From positions 1,051,905 through 1,115,904 of the forward strand of contig NZ_JAHRYQ010000002.1 of assembly GCF_020622065.1 (NCBI RefSeq): a DNA stretch of 64,000 bases, in the 5' to 3' direction. The DNA comes from Geothrix sp. (lineage in GTDB: Bacteria > Acidobacteriota > Holophagae > Holophagales > Holophagaceae). A program made the translations under genes and the position numbers. The notes beneath the pieces were generated by a model. The model made no database searches. It saw only the letters and a program-made list of their open reading frames with translations, and was not told where the DNA came from. This document shows positions 18,424 through 27,822 of the stretch, one piece after another (within the stretch, counting starts at the first letter, position 1; each line of letters opens with the position of its first letter).

Positions 18424-19590
18424 ATGATCCGCCTGTCCTGCACCCTCCTCCTCCTGACCGCCCTCCTCCAGGGCCAGGAGCCTCCCAAATCCGCCCCCAC
18501 GGAGGATGCGACGATCCAGCGCTTCCGGGCCCACGCGAAGCCCCGAACCGTGACTCAGAGGGCACCCCTGGGGGCCGAGGAGAAGAACACGATCCGGCGC
18601 TTCAAGGAGGCCAAGCCCAGCGTGGTGTATGTCTCGGCCATCGCCCCCGTGCAGGACCTCCGGACTTTGGACATCACCAAGGTCCCCACCGGCACGGGCA
18701 CCGGGTTCGTGTGGGATGAGTGGGGCCATGTGGTCACCAACCACCATGTCATCACCGTGGAGGAGGGTGGGCGGCGGGTCCGCGATGTGGACGAGGTGGA
18801 GGTCACGCTGGCCGACGGGAAGACCTACAAAGGCCGGGTCATCGGCACCAGCTTCGCCCTCGACATCGCCGTGCTCCAGGTCTTCGCGCCCCTGGAGGCC
18901 ATGCGCCCCATCCCCATCGGGCGCAGCCACGACCTCCAGGTGGGCCAGTCCGTCATGGCCATCGGCAACCCCTTCGGCCTGGACCACTCGCTGACCAAGG
19001 GCGTCATCTCCGCGCTGGGCCGGGGGATCGACACGGGCTACAACACGCGGATCCTGAACGCCATCCAGACGGACGCCGCGGTGAACCCCGGCAACTCCGG
19101 CGGCCCGCTTCTCGACAGCACGGGGCGCCTAGTGGGCATGAACACCGCCATCGCCGCGGCCACGGGGGCCTCCGTGGGCATCGGCTTCGCCATCCCCGTC
19201 GATACCCTCAACGACATCGTGCCCAAGCTCATTGCCCGGGACCGCCTGGAACCCCCCCGCATGGGTTTCGTCGCCCTTCTCGCCTACGAGGCCCACCGGG
19301 TCTTCGGCATCACCCGTGGCCTGGTGGTGAAAGAGGTGGATGCGGATTCACCCGCCGGTCGGGCGGGGCTCCGCCCCCTGGAAGTGGATGCGGATGGGCG
19401 CGTGAAGACCATGGGCGACATCCTGCTGGCCTACCAGGGCCGGGTCATCGAGAACGAGGGCCAGTTCCTGGCCATGCTCGAGCTCGAGCCCCCCGCCGAC
19501 GAGGTCGTCTTCGATGTCCTGCGGGAGGGCCAGGTCATCAAGGTGACCCTCCGCCTCAAAGGCAGCAAAGCCGCCCCGGCCAGCCTCTGA
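18424..19590 (+). CDS. HtrA/Deg-type periplasmic serine protease with one PDZ domain
   Basis: A 388-residue exported trypsin-like protease for quality control of envelope proteins. A signal peptide spans about 1-17. The catalytic triad is complete: His108 in TNHHVI, Asp147 in FALDIAVL and Ser225 in GNSGGP. A single PDZ domain follows (about 275-375, with the DSPAGRAGL loop), so it is closer to DegS/HtrA2-like proteins than to two-PDZ DegP. CGGAGGGAG precedes the ATG. It converges with the DUF1573-like gene. Confidence 0.92.
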   Translation: MIRLSCTLLLLTALLQGQEPPKSAPTEDATIQRFRAHAKPRTVTQRAPLGAEEKNTIRRFKEAKPSVVYVSAIAPVQDLRTLDITKVPTGTGTGFVWDEWGHVVTNHHVITVEEGGRRVRDVDEVEVTLADGKTYKGRVIGTSFALDIAVLQVFAPLEAMRPIPIGRSHDLQVGQSVMAIGNPFGLDHSLTKGVISALGRGIDTGYNTRILNAIQTDAAVNPGNSGGPLLDSTGRLVGMNTAIAAATGASVGIGFAIPVDTLNDIVPKLIARDRLEPPRMGFVALLAYEAHRVFGITRGLVVKEVDADSPAGRAGLRPLEVDADGRVKTMGDILLAYQGRVIENEGQFLAMLELEPPADEVVFDVLREGQVIKVTLRLKGSKAAPASL

Positions 19591-19609
19591 TTCCCGGACC
19601 CGGCGCCCA

Positions 19610-19655
19610 GATCCAAGTTCAGGCCCAAGTTCAGACCCGAGTTCGGGTTTGGATC
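19610..19655. repeat. Inverted and tandem repeat between convergent genes
   Basis: GATCCAA (19610-19616) and TTGGATC (19649-19655) form an inverted repeat enclosing three imperfect 12-base copies of CCAAGTTCAGGC and a smaller hairpin ACCCG-AGTT-CGGGT. It sits between the HtrA and DUF1573-like stops and may act as a bidirectional terminator, although no T-run is present. Confidence 0.45.
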
Positions 19656-20706
19656 AATGCGTGTGCCGCGGTCCCGCCTCTTCCACGGGGGATGGGGCCG
19701 GCACGGCCCCCTTCGCGGGCCGTGCCTTCGGATCCAGATAGCGCAGGGGCACCTTCAGGGACGCCTCCAGGTTGGAGCACCGGAGCACCAGCATGGCTTC
19801 GGCCGTGCGGCCCGTGCGGCGGATCCGCAGCACCTGGCGGGCAGCCTCCGGCCCCGGGGCGTCCAGCAGGCTGAAGCCCTGCCCCTCGATCTCAGTCTTC
19901 AGAATGCGGAAGGGGCGGCCATCGCGGGCCGTCAGCTCCACGCTGAGGAGCGTGGTCTTCGGGTCCGTGAACACCAGGCGCGAGGGGCTGGCCATCACCG
20001 GCTGCACGATCCGCCAGTCCACATACAGCGTGAACAGGGGCTGCTGGGGGGCGTTGGTGGCCACTTTCAGCACCTCCAGCCCCGCCGCCACGCCGGGCTG
20101 GAGCCGACCAGGCCGCAGGGTCAGGCGCAAGTCTCCGGTCTCGCCCTCGTGGATCAGGTCTGCCTCGAGGTGGGGCGGGAGCTCGGAGGCCAGCACCAGC
20201 TTGAGGGGGTCGCCACCCTCGCGGCGAAAATGGAAGCGGAGCTCCGGGCTCTCGTGGGGTGCCACCTCGCCCAAGGTCTTCCGCTCGGCATCCACCGACA
20301 CCTCGGGCCGCACGATCATGTCGTAGCGCAGGATGTAGTTGGGCTGCCCGGGATCGTCCGTGCCCAGGCGCACCGCCCCCTTGATGAACCCCAGCAGGCC
20401 CGACGGATCCACCTTCACCTTCACCCGACGGACCTCGCCCGGCTGCAGGGGTGCGGCCAGCTGGTCCCCCTCCAGGCTCAGGCCGAGGGAAAGGTCCAGC
20501 ACGCGGAGGTGGAAGGGCCGGTCGTGGGTGCTCTTGATGCCGTAGACCGCCTCGCGGATCTCGCGCGGCCCCACGCTTCCCAGGTGCACCGGAAAGGGCG
20601 TGGTCAGCTCGATGCGCGCGGGCGGCACGGGATCTGGGGGCGGGGTCGTGGCCGGGGCGGGTACCGGCGTCTGCAGCAGGAGGAGGAAGGCGGAGACGAG
20701 GAGCAT
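19654..20706 (-). CDS. Exported DUF1573-like beta-sandwich protein
   Basis: A 350-residue secreted protein with an N-terminal hydrophobic signal (MLLVSAFLLLL) and a Pro-rich linker. Two segments, AVRLGTDDPGQPNYILRYDM and KVATNAPQQPLFTLYVDW, match the TNDPxxPxxxLxVxG pattern of DUF1573 Ig-like modules. The function of this family is unknown. I start it at 20706, where AGGA lies six bases upstream. The longer frame to 21120 runs into the opposite gene. The tail RHTH is His-rich. It is divergent from the PKD-domain protein. Confidence 0.72.
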   Translation of the reverse strand: MLLVSAFLLLLQTPVPAPATTPPPDPVPPARIELTTPFPVHLGSVGPREIREAVYGIKSTHDRPFHLRVLDLSLGLSLEGDQLAAPLQPGEVRRVKVKVDPSGLLGFIKGAVRLGTDDPGQPNYILRYDMIVRPEVSVDAERKTLGEVAPHESPELRFHFRREGGDPLKLVLASELPPHLEADLIHEGETGDLRLTLRPGRLQPGVAAGLEVLKVATNAPQQPLFTLYVDWRIVQPVMASPSRLVFTDPKTTLLSVELTARDGRPFRILKTEIEGQGFSLLDAPGPEAARQVLRIRRTGRTAEAMLVLRCSNLEASLKVPLRYLDPKARPAKGAVPAPSPVEEAGPRHTH

Positions 20707-20854
20707 GTCGGGTCCTGGAAGGGTCCCACCAGTGTGCCCTGGAGGCGCCGAGAGGACCCGGATGTTAATTGTTGTTAAGACCGCCGAATTCACCTCGCGG
20801 TCACGCCCGGGGCGGGTGGAATGGGGTGGAATCCTTCCTTTCCACGAGGTGACC

Positions 20855-22714
20855 ATGCGCGCGTTCCGCATCCTGTTGATCCCGATCCTGGCCCTGAGCC
20901 TGGGTCTGGGCCTGAGGGCCCAGACCCCGAAAAAGATCCTCTTCGACCACACCCGGCACGAAGAGGCCGGCACCTCGGCCGAGTGGGTGATCTGCTCCGC
21001 CAGCGAGCCCAACCCCAGCCCGGCCGCGCCTGCCTCCGAAGCGGACTGGAACGGCGGCATCAGCGCCTGGGGCTTCGACCTCTTCAAGGCCGGGTATGCG
21101 GTGCAGACGCTCCCGCCCACGGGGCGTGTGACCTATGGCGATGCCACCAATCCCCAGGACCTGAGCAACTACGCGGTCTATGTCATCCCTGAGCCGTATC
21201 TGAAGTTCACGACCGCTGAGAAGCAGGCCATCTTCACCTTCGTGCAGAACGGCGGCGGCCTCTTCATGGTCGGCAACCATCCTGGTGCCGTCCGCTACAG
21301 CGGCACGGGCGGAACCGACGCCTACACGGTGTTCAACGATCTGGTGACAGTGAACGGCGGCAATCCCTACGGCTTCTCGTTTGTGCCTGGACACGGGCCG
21401 GGCGATGCGCTGGCGAACACCACCAGCACGGCCTTCGCCCTGGGCACCAGCCCCGCCGAGCAGGCCATCATCCGCGGGACTTACGGCTCGCTGGGCCTGA
21501 TGGACTTCCATTCCTACTCCTACCTGAACCTCAACCCCGCCCAGAACCCGAATGTGCAGGAGATCCTCCATACCCAGGTGTCGGGAGACACCGGCTCCTT
21601 CATCGTGACCTGCACCGTGGGGGCCGGCCGGGTGGTGGCCATCAGCGACAGCGCCCCGGCCGATGACGGCACCACCAGCACTTCCGGCAAGGCCCTCCAC
21701 AACAGCTACACCCTCAACAGCAACCGGGCCTTCTTCCTCAACGCCACCACCTACCTGGCGGGGGCGGCCAGCGCTCCGGTCCCGGTGGTGGGCATCGTCT
21801 CCCCCGCCTCCAATCCGACGATCACCGCCGGAGGTGCCGTGACCTTCCAGGGCAGCGCCAGCATCTCGGATGGCAGCACCCTGAGCTACGGCTGGGCTTT
21901 CGGAGACGGCGGCACCGCCGCGGCCCTCGGCCCTGTCAGCCACGCCTACCCCACGGCCGGCACCTACACGGCCACCTTCACGGCCACCAGCAATCAGGGG
22001 CAGGCCGCTTCGGCCACCCGCACCATCACCGTGAACGCCGCCTCCTTCACCCTCACCGCCAGCGCCGGCACGGGCGGAGCCATCAGCCCGGCGGGTGCCG
22101 TCAGCGTGGCGAACGGCGGAAGCCAGACCTTTACCATCTCCCCGGCCGCGGGCTATGTGATCAGCAGCGTCACCGTGGATGGCGTCAACCAGGGGGCGCT
22201 CGGCACCTACACCTTCAGCAATGTGACCGCCAACCACACCATCGCGGCGGCCTTCACCGCCAGCGCCGGATCCAGCCTGACCGAGTCCTTCAACACCGGC
22301 ACCAAAGGCGCCTACGCCATCGGCACCGTGGCCCTGGCCACCGGCACCTGGACCTTGGATGACGCCCTCCTGGGCAATACCACCAGCGACCGGAAGGCTG
22401 GCGCCCAGAGTGTGCGCGTCCGCAACAGCGGCAAGGTGACCATGGGCTTCACCTTCCCCACCGGGGCCAAGACCGTCTCCCTCAAGCACGCCAAGTACGG
22501 CACCGACGGCAATTCCACCTGGGGCCTCTGGTACTCCACCAACGGCGGCGCCACCTGGACCCAGGCCGGCAGCACCGTGACCACCTCCTCCACCACGCTC
22601 GCCACCGCCACCTTCACCGTCAATGTGGCCGGCGGCATCCGGTTCGAGGTCCGCAAGACCGATGGTAGTGCCAACCGCATGAATTTCGACGATTTCCAGA
22701 TCGTCGGCTACTGA
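20855..22714 (+). CDS. Secreted multidomain protein: GATase-like, PKD, bacterial repeat and C-terminal beta-sandwich
   Basis: A 619-residue exported protein with a signal peptide (1-22). Residues about 24-300 look like a ThuA/class-I glutamine-amidotransferase-like fold (LSNYAVYVIPEPYLKFTTAEKQ, then NGGGLFMVGNHPG). A PKD domain follows (about 310-395, YGWAFGDGG and HAYPTAGTYTATFTAT), then a bacterial repeat module (about 396-470). The C-terminal module (ESFNTG through NFDDFQIVGY) is like those at the ends of secreted nucleases and adhesins in Bacteroidota. GAGGTGA precedes the ATG at 20855. No catalytic motif is certain. The likely role is surface or extracellular carbohydrate or matrix interaction. 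Confidence 0.78.
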   Translation: MRAFRILLIPILALSLGLGLRAQTPKKILFDHTRHEEAGTSAEWVICSASEPNPSPAAPASEADWNGGISAWGFDLFKAGYAVQTLPPTGRVTYGDATNPQDLSNYAVYVIPEPYLKFTTAEKQAIFTFVQNGGGLFMVGNHPGAVRYSGTGGTDAYTVFNDLVTVNGGNPYGFSFVPGHGPGDALANTTSTAFALGTSPAEQAIIRGTYGSLGLMDFHSYSYLNLNPAQNPNVQEILHTQVSGDTGSFIVTCTVGAGRVVAISDSAPADDGTTSTSGKALHNSYTLNSNRAFFLNATTYLAGAASAPVPVVGIVSPASNPTITAGGAVTFQGSASISDGSTLSYGWAFGDGGTAAALGPVSHAYPTAGTYTATFTATSNQGQAASATRTITVNAASFTLTASAGTGGAISPAGAVSVANGGSQTFTISPAAGYVISSVTVDGVNQGALGTYTFSNVTANHTIAAAFTASAGSSLTESFNTGTKGAYAIGTVALATGTWTLDDALLGNTTSDRKAGAQSVRVRNSGKVTMGFTFPTGAKTVSLKHAKYGTDGNSTWGLWYSTNGGATWTQAGSTVTTSSTTLATATFTVNVAGGIRFEVRKTDGSANRMNFDDFQIVGY

Positions 22715-22730
22715 TCCCCCCGATTTCACG

Positions 22731-22760
22731 AACCCCGGGTTCCGGCCCGGGGTTTTCGTT
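22731..22760 (+). terminator. Rho-independent terminator
   Basis: AACCCCGGG, loop TTCCGG, CCCGGGGTT gives a perfect nine-base stem followed by TTCGTT, 17 bases after the PKD-protein stop. It is the clearest intrinsic terminator in the window. Confidence 0.85.
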
Positions 22761-22771
22761 ATGCTTCGCCC

Positions 22772-23206
22772 ATGAAGAGCCATCGGAAGGTCCTCACGCT
22801 CCATGTCCCCGGCCGGACCGGCTTCGTGAACATCACGGAGGAAGTGGCCGCCGCCGTCCGGGACAGCGGGGTGCAGGAGGGCCTCTGCCTGGTGAACTCC
22901 ATGCACATCACTTCCAGCGTGTTCATCAATGATGAGGAATCCGGCCTCAAGCAGGACTACCTCCGCTGGCTGGAGCGGCTGGCGCCCTTCAATCCGGGAT
23001 CCGATCCCGCCCAGGGAGGCTACCTCCACAACCGCAGCGGCGAGGACAACGGCGACGCCCATCACAAGCGCCAGATCATGGGCCGGGAGGTGGTGGTGGC
23101 CATCACCGGCGGCCGCCTGGATTTCGGCACCTGGGAGCAGATCTTCTACGGCGAATTCGACGGCCGGCGGGACAAGCGCATCCTTATTAAGATCATCGGG
23201 GAATGA
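22772..23206 (+). CDS. YjbQ family (UPF0047) protein
   Basis: A 144-residue single-domain protein of the YjbQ/UPF0047 family, some members of which show weak thiamine-phosphate synthase activity. The family hallmarks are the N-terminal [29 protein letters not shown], and [23 protein letters not shown] histidines ([21 protein letters not shown]). The biological role is unsettled. It starts 12 bases after the terminator hairpin and converges with the CDF transporter gene across six bases. Confidence 0.9.
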   Translation: MKSHRKVLTLHVPGRTGFVNITEEVAAAVRDSGVQEGLCLVNSMHITSSVFINDEESGLKQDYLRWLERLAPFNPGSDPAQGGYLHNRSGEDNGDAHHKRQIMGREVVVAITGGRLDFGTWEQIFYGEFDGRRDKRILIKIIGE

Positions 23207-23212
23207 TCGGCC

Positions 23213-24115
23213 TCAGACCTCGTCGGGCTCCACGAAGAGGTGCTGGATCTGGGGAAAACGCTCGTGGAGGCGGCGCTCCAGGGCATTGATGGCCGCCACC
23301 AGGGCCGTGCCGCTGGGCTGGTCCCGGAACTTCACCTGCAGGGCCACCATGAGACGGTCGCTCCCCACGAGGACGGCCACCAGATTCAGCACGCGGTCCA
23401 CCGCCGGATCCTCGTCCACGGCGGCGCGGAGGGCCGCCCTCAACGCCAGGGGCGGCGCCTCGTTCAGGAGGAGGCTGGTCACCTCCACGCCGACGAAGCC
23501 CGCCACGGCGATGAGGAGGACGCCGATGGCCACGCTCCCGATGCCGTCCCACACGGGGTTGCCCGTGACCAGGGTCAGCAGCACGGCGGCCAGGGCGAAC
23601 AGCAGGCCCAGGAGGGCTGCGATGTCCTCCGCCAGCACCACCACCAATTCGGTGCTGCTGGATTGGCGCAGGTACCGCAGCAGGGAGCGCCCCCGTCGCT
23701 CGGGTCCAGCCGCGCGGAGGGCGCCGCGCAGGGACCAACCCTCCAGACCGAGGGCGAAGGCCAGCAGGGCCACGGCCCATCCGAGCTGGTGCGGCTGCTC
23801 GGGATGCCGGATCTTGTGGAGGCCCTCCACCAGGGAGTAGAGCCCGCCCACACTGAAGAGCAGCAGGGCCACCAGGAAGCTGGCCACGAAGGCTGCCTGG
23901 CCGTGCCCCAGGGGATGCTTCGCCGTGGCCGGCTTGGCGCCCTGGCGCATGCCGAGGAAGAGCAGGGCCTGGTTGATGCAGTCCGCGGTGGAGTGGATGG
24001 CTTCGGTCAGGAGGCTCGAACTGCCCGTGAGCAGGAAGACGCCGAACTTGGAGACGGCGATTCCCCCGTTGGCGACGAGGGCGAGGGCGACGGCGCGAGC
24101 GGAACCGGAGGACAT
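23213..24115 (-). CDS. Cation diffusion facilitator transporter, SLC30A9/ZnT9-like
   Basis: A 300-residue inner-membrane metal/proton antiporter with about six hydrophobic helices and a cytoplasmic C-terminal domain. Helix II has HSTAD (HxxxD), the usual metal site. Helix V reads LAEDIAALLG, where common zinc CDFs have HxxxD. An ED pair there is what I recall from the ZnT9-like branch. The transported ion is therefore uncertain. It lies 17 bases after the OmpA-like gene in the same direction and is probably the last gene of the eno-to-CDF run. Confidence 0.87.
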   Translation of the reverse strand: MSSGSARAVALALVANGGIAVSKFGVFLLTGSSSLLTEAIHSTADCINQALLFLGMRQGAKPATAKHPLGHGQAAFVASFLVALLLFSVGGLYSLVEGLHKIRHPEQPHQLGWAVALLAFALGLEGWSLRGALRAAGPERRGRSLLRYLRQSSSTELVVVLAEDIAALLGLLFALAAVLLTLVTGNPVWDGIGSVAIGVLLIAVAGFVGVEVTSLLLNEAPPLALRAALRAAVDEDPAVDRVLNLVAVLVGSDRLMVALQVKFRDQPSGTALVAAINALERRLHERFPQIQHLFVEPDEV

Positions 24116-24132
24116 GGGTCCAGGTTAGCGCC

Positions 24133-24801
24133 TCAGTCCCAGTGGCGAATCCAGGCTGGATCGTACTTGCCGTCCGCCGTCCGCGGATCGGTCTCCACAA
24201 CCGGGTGCTCGATGCCGAGCTCCCGCAGCCCGGCCAGCAGCGACTCCGTCCGCTGTTTCTGAAGGGTCGGCTTGAGGGCCTTGGTCGCGGGGACCTGCAC
24301 GACCCAGCGGCCCGGTGCGCCCCAGGCCTCCACCCAGGTCTTCAGTTTCTGGTGCCCGGCGGGACTCAGGTCGGCGCGCTGGGGCAGGAAGAAGATCACC
24401 CCTTCCTGCGGCGGCGGCCCCGCCGGCCGGTCAGGTTGGACCGGGACGGGGATCGGTCCGGGCTCCGGGAGGGCAAGGACCGGCAGGCCCGCCAGATCCT
24501 CGCGGCAGGCCAGATCCCCCTTCAGCGGATAGGCGGCTCCAATGGGCTCGAAGCGCGCTTCGGCCTCGGTGGCCCGCACCTCGACCACCCGGAAATGTCC
24601 CAGCGTCCTGGCTTCGCCCGGATGTCGGAAGGCCAGGCGGTGGCCCACCCGGAGCCCGCGGTCCTGGCCTCCTTCCAGCCGGTAGATGCGGTCGGCGACT
24701 TCGTAGGGGGGCAGGCCCTTGCGCTCCACCGCGAGGATGCGGTGCGGCGCCTGGGCGCCCAGGGCACCCGCGAGGCAGGCCATCAACAGGATTCGTCGCA
24801 C
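24133..24801 (-). CDS. Secreted protein with possible OmpA-like C-terminal fold
   Basis: A 222-residue exported protein with a signal peptide of about 16 residues. Residues about 20-105 are predicted beta-rich (HRLAFRHPGEARTLGHFRVVEV). After a Pro-rich linker, VIFFLPQRADLSPAGHQKLKTWVEAWG followed by KQRTESLLAGLRELGI follows the strand-helix pattern of OmpA C-terminal domains, in which a phrase like FDFDKADLTPEG is usual. The usual peptidoglycan-binding Asp and Arg are not clear. The function is unknown. It lies 40 bases downstream of folC. Confidence 0.65.
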   Translation of the reverse strand: MRRILLMACLAGALGAQAPHRILAVERKGLPPYEVADRIYRLEGGQDRGLRVGHRLAFRHPGEARTLGHFRVVEVRATEAEARFEPIGAAYPLKGDLACREDLAGLPVLALPEPGPIPVPVQPDRPAGPPPQEGVIFFLPQRADLSPAGHQKLKTWVEAWGAPGRWVVQVPATKALKPTLQKQRTESLLAGLRELGIEHPVVETDPRTADGKYDPAWIRHWD

Positions 24802-24841
24802 GCCATCTCATCGGCCGACGCGCCCCGGAACTTGGGTCCGG

Positions 24842-26071
24842 TCAGCGGGCGGGAATCCCGAACTCGCGCAGCAGGTCGCCCACCAGGTAGAGGGAGCCCG
24901 TCACCAGGCGCGGGGCATCGGAGGGCGCCTTCAGGTGGGCCACCGCCTGCCGCAGGGTCAGCATCGGGGCCTCCAGTCCCCAGGCCTGCCCCAGGGCCGA
25001 GGCCGTGGCGTACCGTGGGGCATCGCCCTGGATGAAGGTCACCGACAGGGGTCGCATCCGCTTCAGCTCCGCGGCCACGCCCGCCAAGTCCTTGTCGCCC
25101 ATGGCCCCGAAGGAGAGGTGGGGCCGGACGCCGCAAGCCAGGGCATGATCGGCGAGCACCCGGGCTCCATCGGGGTTGTGGGCGCCGTCCATCCACACGC
25201 CTTCGAGCCCAGGCACCCTCCAGAGGCGGCCGGGCCAGCGGGTCTCGGCCACCCCCGGCCACAGGCGGTCATCGGGAATGGGGAAACCCAGGGCCTGGAG
25301 CTGACGCACCACCTCGAAGGCCGTGGCCAGGTTGTCCAGCTGGTGGAGCCCCGCCAGCCCCACGCGCCTGCCGCCGACTCGCGAGTGGTCCCAGCGGATG
25401 TCGGCGGGCCCCAGGTGGGGCGCGGGATGCAGGGTGGGCTCGCTGGAGAGGAGGGGGCGGATCCACGCGGGATCGAGGGTGGGGCCCAGCACGAGGGGAC
25501 GGCCGTCGCGGGCCGTGCAGAGTTTCTCCCGGGCGATGGCCTCCCGGGTGTCGCCCAGGTACTGCTGGTGGTCCAGGCCCACGCTGGTGAGCACGGTGAG
25601 GAGGGGTTCCGTGGCATTGGTGGCATCCCAGCGCCCGCCCATGCCCACCTCGACCAGGGCGACTTCCACGCCGGTCATGCGGAAGGCCGAGAGGGCCGCC
25701 GTGATCATCAACTCGAAGTAGGTGGCCTGGAGGCCCGCCCGGGCCTCGGCCTCGAAGGCCTCTCCCAGCAACAGCTCCAGGGCGCCGGCACCGATGGGCT
25801 CGCCATCCACCCAGATGCGCTCGGTGACATCCACCAGATGAGGCGAGGTGGTCCACCCCACCACGAAGCCCGCGGCCTTCAGCATGTGCGCCAGGAAGGC
25901 CCCGGTGCTGCCCTTGCCGTTGGTGCCCGCGATGAGGATGACCGGGTAGCCCTCGTCGGGGCGGCCCAGCCCATCCAGCAGGGCATGGATGTTCTCCAGC
26001 CCGCACTTGATGCCGAGGTGTCCCCGCTCTTGAAGGCGCGGAATGTTGACGAGGTCCAGGCCGCCGTTCAT
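24842..26071 (-). CDS. folC: Bifunctional folylpolyglutamate synthase / dihydrofolate synthase
   Basis: A 409-residue Mur-ligase-superfamily enzyme that adds glutamate to dihydropteroate and tetrahydrofolates. The ATP loop is AGTNGKGSTGAF near residue 48. Other signatures are TSPHLVDVTERI, VEVGMGGRWDATN, TSVGLDHQQYLG and MDGAHNPDGA. The ATG at 26071 overlaps the accD stop (TGATG). The longer open frame upstream lies inside accD and is not used. The order accD-folC is common in bacteria. Confidence 0.94.
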   Translation of the reverse strand: MNGGLDLVNIPRLQERGHLGIKCGLENIHALLDGLGRPDEGYPVILIAGTNGKGSTGAFLAHMLKAAGFVVGWTTSPHLVDVTERIWVDGEPIGAGALELLLGEAFEAEARAGLQATYFELMITAALSAFRMTGVEVALVEVGMGGRWDATNATEPLLTVLTSVGLDHQQYLGDTREAIAREKLCTARDGRPLVLGPTLDPAWIRPLLSSEPTLHPAPHLGPADIRWDHSRVGGRRVGLAGLHQLDNLATAFEVVRQLQALGFPIPDDRLWPGVAETRWPGRLWRVPGLEGVWMDGAHNPDGARVLADHALACGVRPHLSFGAMGDKDLAGVAAELKRMRPLSVTFIQGDAPRYATASALGQAWGLEAPMLTLRQAVAHLKAPSDAPRLVTGSLYLVGDLLREFGIPAR

Positions 26072-26928
26072 CAGTCCCTGGGCGAAGGCATCATCCACAC
26101 CAGGCAGGCGGCGATGAAATCCTTGAGGTGATCGCGGTTCACCACCTTGTCCACCATGCCGTGGGCCTGAAGGAATTCCGAGCGCTGGAAGCCCTCGGGA
26201 AGGCTCTGCTTGATGGTCTGCTCGATGACGCGGGGGCCGGCGAAGCCGATGAGAGCCTTGGGCTCGGCGATGTTCAGGTCGCCCAGCATGGCGAAGCTGG
26301 CACTCACACCGCCCGTGGTGGGATCGGTCAGGATGCTGAGGTAGGGCAGGCCGGCCTTGTCGAGCTTGGCCAGGGCGGCGCTGACCTTGGCCATCTGCAT
26401 GAGGGACAGGGTGCCCTCCTGCATGCGGGCACCCCCGCTGCAGCTCACGATGAGGAAGGCGCACTGCTTCTCCAGGGCCCGCTCAGCCCCCAGCCGCATC
26501 TTCTCACCCACCACACTGCCCATGCTGGCGGCCAGGAAGTCGAAGTTCATGACGGCGGCCACCACCGGGGTGCCCGAGAGGGTGCCCTCCACCACGACCA
26601 CGGCATCCTCGGTCTGGCCCGCCTGCTCCAGCTTCTTCAGCTGGTCCTTGTAGCTCTTGGTGGAGACGAACCCGAGGGGGTCCCCGCTCCGCAGGTGGCT
26701 GAAGAGGACGGTCCAGCCCTCGTCCATCAGGTTCTCCAGCCGCTCATCCACCCCGATGCGGAAGTGGTAGCCGCACTTGGGGCAGACATTGTGGGTGTTG
26801 ACCAGCTCCTTGCGGTAGATCAACTCCTTGCAGGCCTCGCACTTGATCCAGAGGCCCTCGGGCACGCGGACGGTCTTCTCCTCGACGGCGGTCTTCTGCT
26901 GACGCTTCTTCACGAACCAGGACGACAT
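26071..26928 (-). CDS. accD: Acetyl-CoA carboxylase carboxyltransferase subunit beta
   Basis: A 285-residue beta subunit of the carboxyltransferase that makes malonyl-CoA for fatty-acid synthesis. The N-terminal zinc ribbon is complete (CEAC, then CPKC, residues about 30-55). The crotonase-like body follows with GSVVGEKMRLGAERA, SGGARMQEGTLSLMQMAK, and LIGFAGPRVIEQTI. accA is not in the window. It sits 27 bases after parB and is coupled to folC. Confidence 0.96.
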   Translation of the reverse strand: MSSWFVKKRQQKTAVEEKTVRVPEGLWIKCEACKELIYRKELVNTHNVCPKCGYHFRIGVDERLENLMDEGWTVLFSHLRSGDPLGFVSTKSYKDQLKKLEQAGQTEDAVVVVEGTLSGTPVVAAVMNFDFLAASMGSVVGEKMRLGAERALEKQCAFLIVSCSGGARMQEGTLSLMQMAKVSAALAKLDKAGLPYLSILTDPTTGGVSASFAMLGDLNIAEPKALIGFAGPRVIEQTIKQSLPEGFQRSEFLQAHGMVDKVVNRDHLKDFIAACLVWMMPSPRD

Positions 26929-26955
26929 GGGGACTCCTAACCTTGGGACACGGTG

Positions 26956-27822
26956 CTAGCGGCGCTTCGCCGGACCGTGCTTGAGGGCCTCGAAGAGGCG
27001 GTCCAACTCGCCTTCGCTGCCGTAGTGCATGACCAGGGTGCCCGTCTTGCCTTTGGCCTTGATCTCGATGCGGGTGCCCCAGGACTGGGTGAGCTCCTCC
27101 GCCGCGGCCTTGATAAACAACTCCTGGGGATGCTTCTTCTTGCCCTTCGTCTTGCTCTGCTTCTGGAGGTGCTGGATGCGGGCCTCCAGGGCGCGCACGC
27201 TCAGCTGTTGTTCCACGACCTCATGGGCGAGCTGTTCCTGAAGGCGGGGATCCGCCACGCCGAGCAGCACCTTGGCATGGCCGGTGCTGAGACGGCCGTG
27301 GGAGACATCCGCCTTCAACTCCGCCGGGAGGCGCAGCAGGCGCAGGGTGTTGGCGACCTGCGGACGCGACTTGCCGACGCGGTCCGCCACCTGCTCCTGG
27401 GTGAGCCGGAGGTGTTCCCCCAGCTGCCAGTAGGCCGTGGCCTCCTCGATGGGGTTCAACTCCTGGCGCTGGATGTTCTCGACCAGGGCGAATTCCAACA
27501 GGCGGTCGTCCGGGACCTCCTTGATCACCACCGGCACCATGGCGATGCCGGCCTTCCGGGCCGCCCGCCAGCGGCGCTCGCCGGCGATGATCTCGAACTG
27601 CTCGCCGACCTTGCGGACGACGATGGGCTGGACCATGCCGTGCTGCTTCAGGCTTTCGGCCAGCTCCGCCAGGGCGGTCTCGTCGAAGTGCGTGCGGGGC
27701 TGGGCGCGGTTGGGCACCAGGCTGCCCAGGGGCAGCTCTCGCTGGTTGGCATCGTCCGGCGCCATCTGGCTCATGAGCGAGGTCAGTCCCCGGCCCAGGG
27801 CCGGGCGCTTCAGCTGGGTCAT
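26956..27822 (-). CDS. parB: Chromosome-partitioning protein ParB
   Basis: A 288-residue ParB/Spo0J CTPase clamp that loads at parS sites. LGRGLTSLM is the N-terminal ParA-interacting patch. GERRWRAARKAG is the CTP-binding box, NIQRQELNPIEEA the next motif, and LTQEQVADRVGKSRPQVANTLRLLRL the helix-turn-helix. The C-terminal dimer domain is basic. The ATG at 27822 overlaps the parA stop (TGATG). I did not find a complete parS in the window. Confidence 0.96.
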   Translation of the reverse strand: MTQLKRPALGRGLTSLMSQMAPDDANQRELPLGSLVPNRAQPRTHFDETALAELAESLKQHGMVQPIVVRKVGEQFEIIAGERRWRAARKAGIAMVPVVIKEVPDDRLLEFALVENIQRQELNPIEEATAYWQLGEHLRLTQEQVADRVGKSRPQVANTLRLLRLPAELKADVSHGRLSTGHAKVLLGVADPRLQEQLAHEVVEQQLSVRALEARIQHLQKQSKTKGKKKHPQELFIKAAAEELTQSWGTRIEIKAKGKTGTLVMHYGSEGELDRLFEALKHGPAKRR

